A stretch of 22,227 bases of DNA from IMG/VR virus record IMGVR_UViG_3300034957_000006, positions 1-22,227 of that record; one strand, written 5' to 3'. Positions 20,563 to 22,227 of the stretch are shown here, piece after piece. The position numbers were made by a program, and so were the translations under genes. The notes beneath the pieces are model-generated. The model ran no database searches. It was not told where the DNA came from and saw only the letters and a program-made list of their open reading frames with translations. Position 1 is the first letter of the stretch, and every line of letters begins with the position of its first letter. This DNA comes from a virus.

Positions 20563-22227
20563 ATGAGCGGCGGCGCGTTAGGCCGAGCGTCGGGCAGCGC
20601 CCTCAATCGTGGGCCGACGAACTCGTCTGTCCTCTCCTCGACTCTCCTACTGGCTGGCTCACAAGCTCTCGGCATCTTACTCGAACCCACTGGAGTCAAA
20701 CGCGCCACTTTCAACGACTTCAGTGTGTCGCCGGGGGAAGCCTCCGACACCGTCTCCTACATCGCAGGCACGGTCGAAACAGTCCCGCATCTCATCTCCT
20801 ACTTCGACTTTCATAGCAAGAAGGTGAAGAACGATGTCTCAGTTGCGCAGATGTTGATTAGCGCAGGACTGGATGGGCTGGCGGGCTATGTCGCAGGGGG
20901 AGGGACGTTTGGGCTCGCGCCTGATCCACCGACTGCGTTCATTGGACTAGCTGAAGGAGCGGTGCTGGGTGCGATTGTAGCGGGACTAGGCCAGCTCCGT
21001 ACGGCCTCATATCGCTACTACTGTGGATTCTTGTATGGCATTTGTCATGGGGTGATTGATTCGATTGAAGCGGTGAAAGTAGATGAGCGCATCGTCAGCT
21101 TCGGCGCTCCGGCTGGTAATCAATTCCTCATCGACGATCCGCAGGCATGGGGCGGGGATCATGTCGACGGCGGGGTATATGCGCTGGCTAAAGCAGTCCC
21201 CGGCCACTTCTGGCCGACGCAGGGGATTGATCCGTACGTTGCAGCGCAATTGGGGGCGAACACATCGTCGTGGAGTGGGAAGGCGTTGTTTCTCGTCTAT
21301 GGATTCTCCGGCTATCCCGAGTCAGGCTACTTCGCTGCGACTCCACAAGGAGCACCAGCAGTCAGGCCGATCAAGTTGCGAGTGAAGCGTCTCCCAAACA
21401 ACCTCGGCGTGACGGCGTATCACGACATCGATGGAGACGCAAACATCGCTGAGTGCTGCTACGAGTGGTTGACCTCGCCTACCTTCGGCGTGAAGAAGCT
21501 GCCATTGAGTAAGATCGACCTCGCTTCATTCCAGCTCGGTGCGCAGACGCATCACACGCGCGGGTTGGGAATCTCGATTGAAATGAACGCAGACACGGAT
21601 GTCGAAACGGCGCTCGACAAGTTCACCGCCCTCGGAGACTCGATCATCTACTACTCGTTCAACTCAGGAATGATTCGTTACAAGGTGATTGAGCGGGATT
21701 ACTCGTTTGGTTCTCTTCCAGTGTTCAGACGTGGACCGGATGGCTCATCACCTGAGTTGTACAACGTCATCAAAGTCGATGGCTTCACTCCGGGGACATG
21801 GGCCAGCACGGCAAATGACTTTAGTTTCGACTACGTTGATCGGGACAACAACTATCTCAAAGCGACGAGATATGTGCAGGACACCGCGAATAAGATGCTC
21901 ACCGGGCGCACGAGATCGCTCTCCCAGTCGTTGGATGGAGTGAGCAATGGAGCGAGTGCGGCACTGGTTGGGACGAGAGAGCTGCGCGCGGGTTCATATC
22001 CACGTCCACCTTTCAGTCTCACGGTGAATCGCGATGGCTACACACTGGAGCCGGGCAGCGTCATCAAGTACATCGACAATGTTGATAACTTCGTCAAAGT
22101 GCTGCGCGTGGCTGAAGTTCAAGCACTTGCTACGGATGAGACGACGCAAATCCAACTCAATTGTACGGAGGATCAGTACGGGGTAGGCGCACGTGCATTC
22201 GAGCCCTATGTCGCGCCCGGATTCTCG
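20563..22227 (+). CDS. tail tip / central hub protein (lambda J or GTA gp15-like), 3' truncated
   Basis: Starts at ATG 20563, five bases after a strong ribosome binding site GAGGTGAT, and stays open to the window end: 555 residues, no stop. Typical parts include the segment SYRYYCGFLYGICHGVIDSI with EAVKVDDR-like continuation, VRPIKLRVKRLPNNLG, YEWLTSPTFGVKKLPLSK, ATDVETALDKFTAL, and LYNVIKVDGFTPGTW. These fit the large tail-tip proteins that form the central spike/hub and bind the host. An unusual hydrophobic, Gly/Ala-rich stretch covers about residues 95-142 (ISAGLDGLAGYVAGGG; FIGLAEGAVLGAIVAGLG). It is the most distal tail gene visible; receptor-binding parts would lie downstream. Confidence 0.8.
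   Translation, partial: MSGGALGRASGSALNRGPTNSSVLSSTLLLAGSQALGILLEPTGVKRATFNDFSVSPGEASDTVSYIAGTVETVPHLISYFDFHSKKVKNDVSVAQMLISAGLDGLAGYVAGGGTFGLAPDPPTAFIGLAEGAVLGAIVAGLGQLRTASYRYYCGFLYGICHGVIDSIEAVKVDERIVSFGAPAGNQFLIDDPQAWGGDHVDGGVYALAKAVPGHFWPTQGIDPYVAAQLGANTSSWSGKALFLVYGFSGYPESGYFAATPQGAPAVRPIKLRVKRLPNNLGVTAYHDIDGDANIAECCYEWLTSPTFGVKKLPLSKIDLASFQLGAQTHHTRGLGISIEMNADTDVETALDKFTALGDSIIYYSFNSGMIRYKVIERDYSFGSLPVFRRGPDGSSPELYNVIKVDGFTPGTWASTANDFSFDYVDRDNNYLKATRYVQDTANKMLTGRTRSLSQSLDGVSNGASAALVGTRELRAGSYPRPPFSLTVNRDGYTLEPGSVIKYIDNVDNFVKVLRVAEVQALATDETTQIQLNCTEDQYGVGARAFEPYVAPGFS

Noticed and set aside
1-22227. tRNA genes, CRISPR arrays, insertion sequences, attachment sites
   Set aside because: No tRNA cloverleaf, regularly spaced repeat array, transposase or terminal inverted repeat pair was seen by eye. 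A tRNAscan-SE and ISfinder run would be decisive.

Overview
This window is the structural (head and tail) part of a long-tailed, siphovirus-like bacteriophage or prophage. Every supported gene lies on the + strand. Genes are packed tightly, with stop and start codons sharing bases (ATGA, GTGA or TGATG overlaps) at most junctions. Both window ends cut through genes: the 5' end holds the tail of a small gene and the 3' end holds a tail-tip gene with no stop. No terminase, integrase, lysis or replication gene is visible, so prophage and free phage cannot be told apart. Shine-Dalgarno sequences (AGGAG, GAGGTGA) point to a bacterial host, but I cannot name the host. UGA ends many genes at overlapping junctions, so the standard bacterial code applies.

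Layout. 1-2405: small accessory genes around a 439-residue fusion of a glycosyltransferase-like domain and a SAM methyltransferase. 2407-3813: portal protein. 3810-5581: six small or medium genes of unknown function, several with Cys/His clusters. 5583-7215: a cassette holding a fibre-like gene and a NUMOD3/PD-(D/E)XK homing-type endonuclease. The cassette lies between two copies of a roughly 100-base structured leader. 7224-9642: prohead protease and HK97-fold major capsid protein, followed by a hairpin. 9704-11072: candidate capsid decoration proteins. 11069-13049: head-tail connector, head closure, gp10-like neck and tail terminator genes. 13067-14410: tail tube protein with an inserted Ig-like domain. 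14410-14765: a two-helix membrane miniprotein and a zinc-ribbon protein. 14740-15452: tail assembly chaperone with a clear -1 frameshift signal. 15464-18937: tape measure gene carrying an in-frame TGA near its start. 18934-22227: distal tail genes, ending in a truncated tail-tip/hub protein.

How the genes work together. The portal, protease and capsid protein build the prohead, and the products of 9704-11072 probably decorate it. The connector, closure and neck proteins seal the filled head and join the tail. The frameshifted chaperone loads tail tube subunits around the tape measure protein. The terminator caps the tube and the distal genes form the tip.

Most worth checking: (1) the two-copy structured leader, whose three helices are kept by paired sequence changes; (2) the in-frame UGA in the tape measure gene; (3) a 48-residue stand-alone gene that resembles the C-terminus of the frameshifted chaperone; (4) the glycosyltransferase-methyltransferase fusion in the head region.
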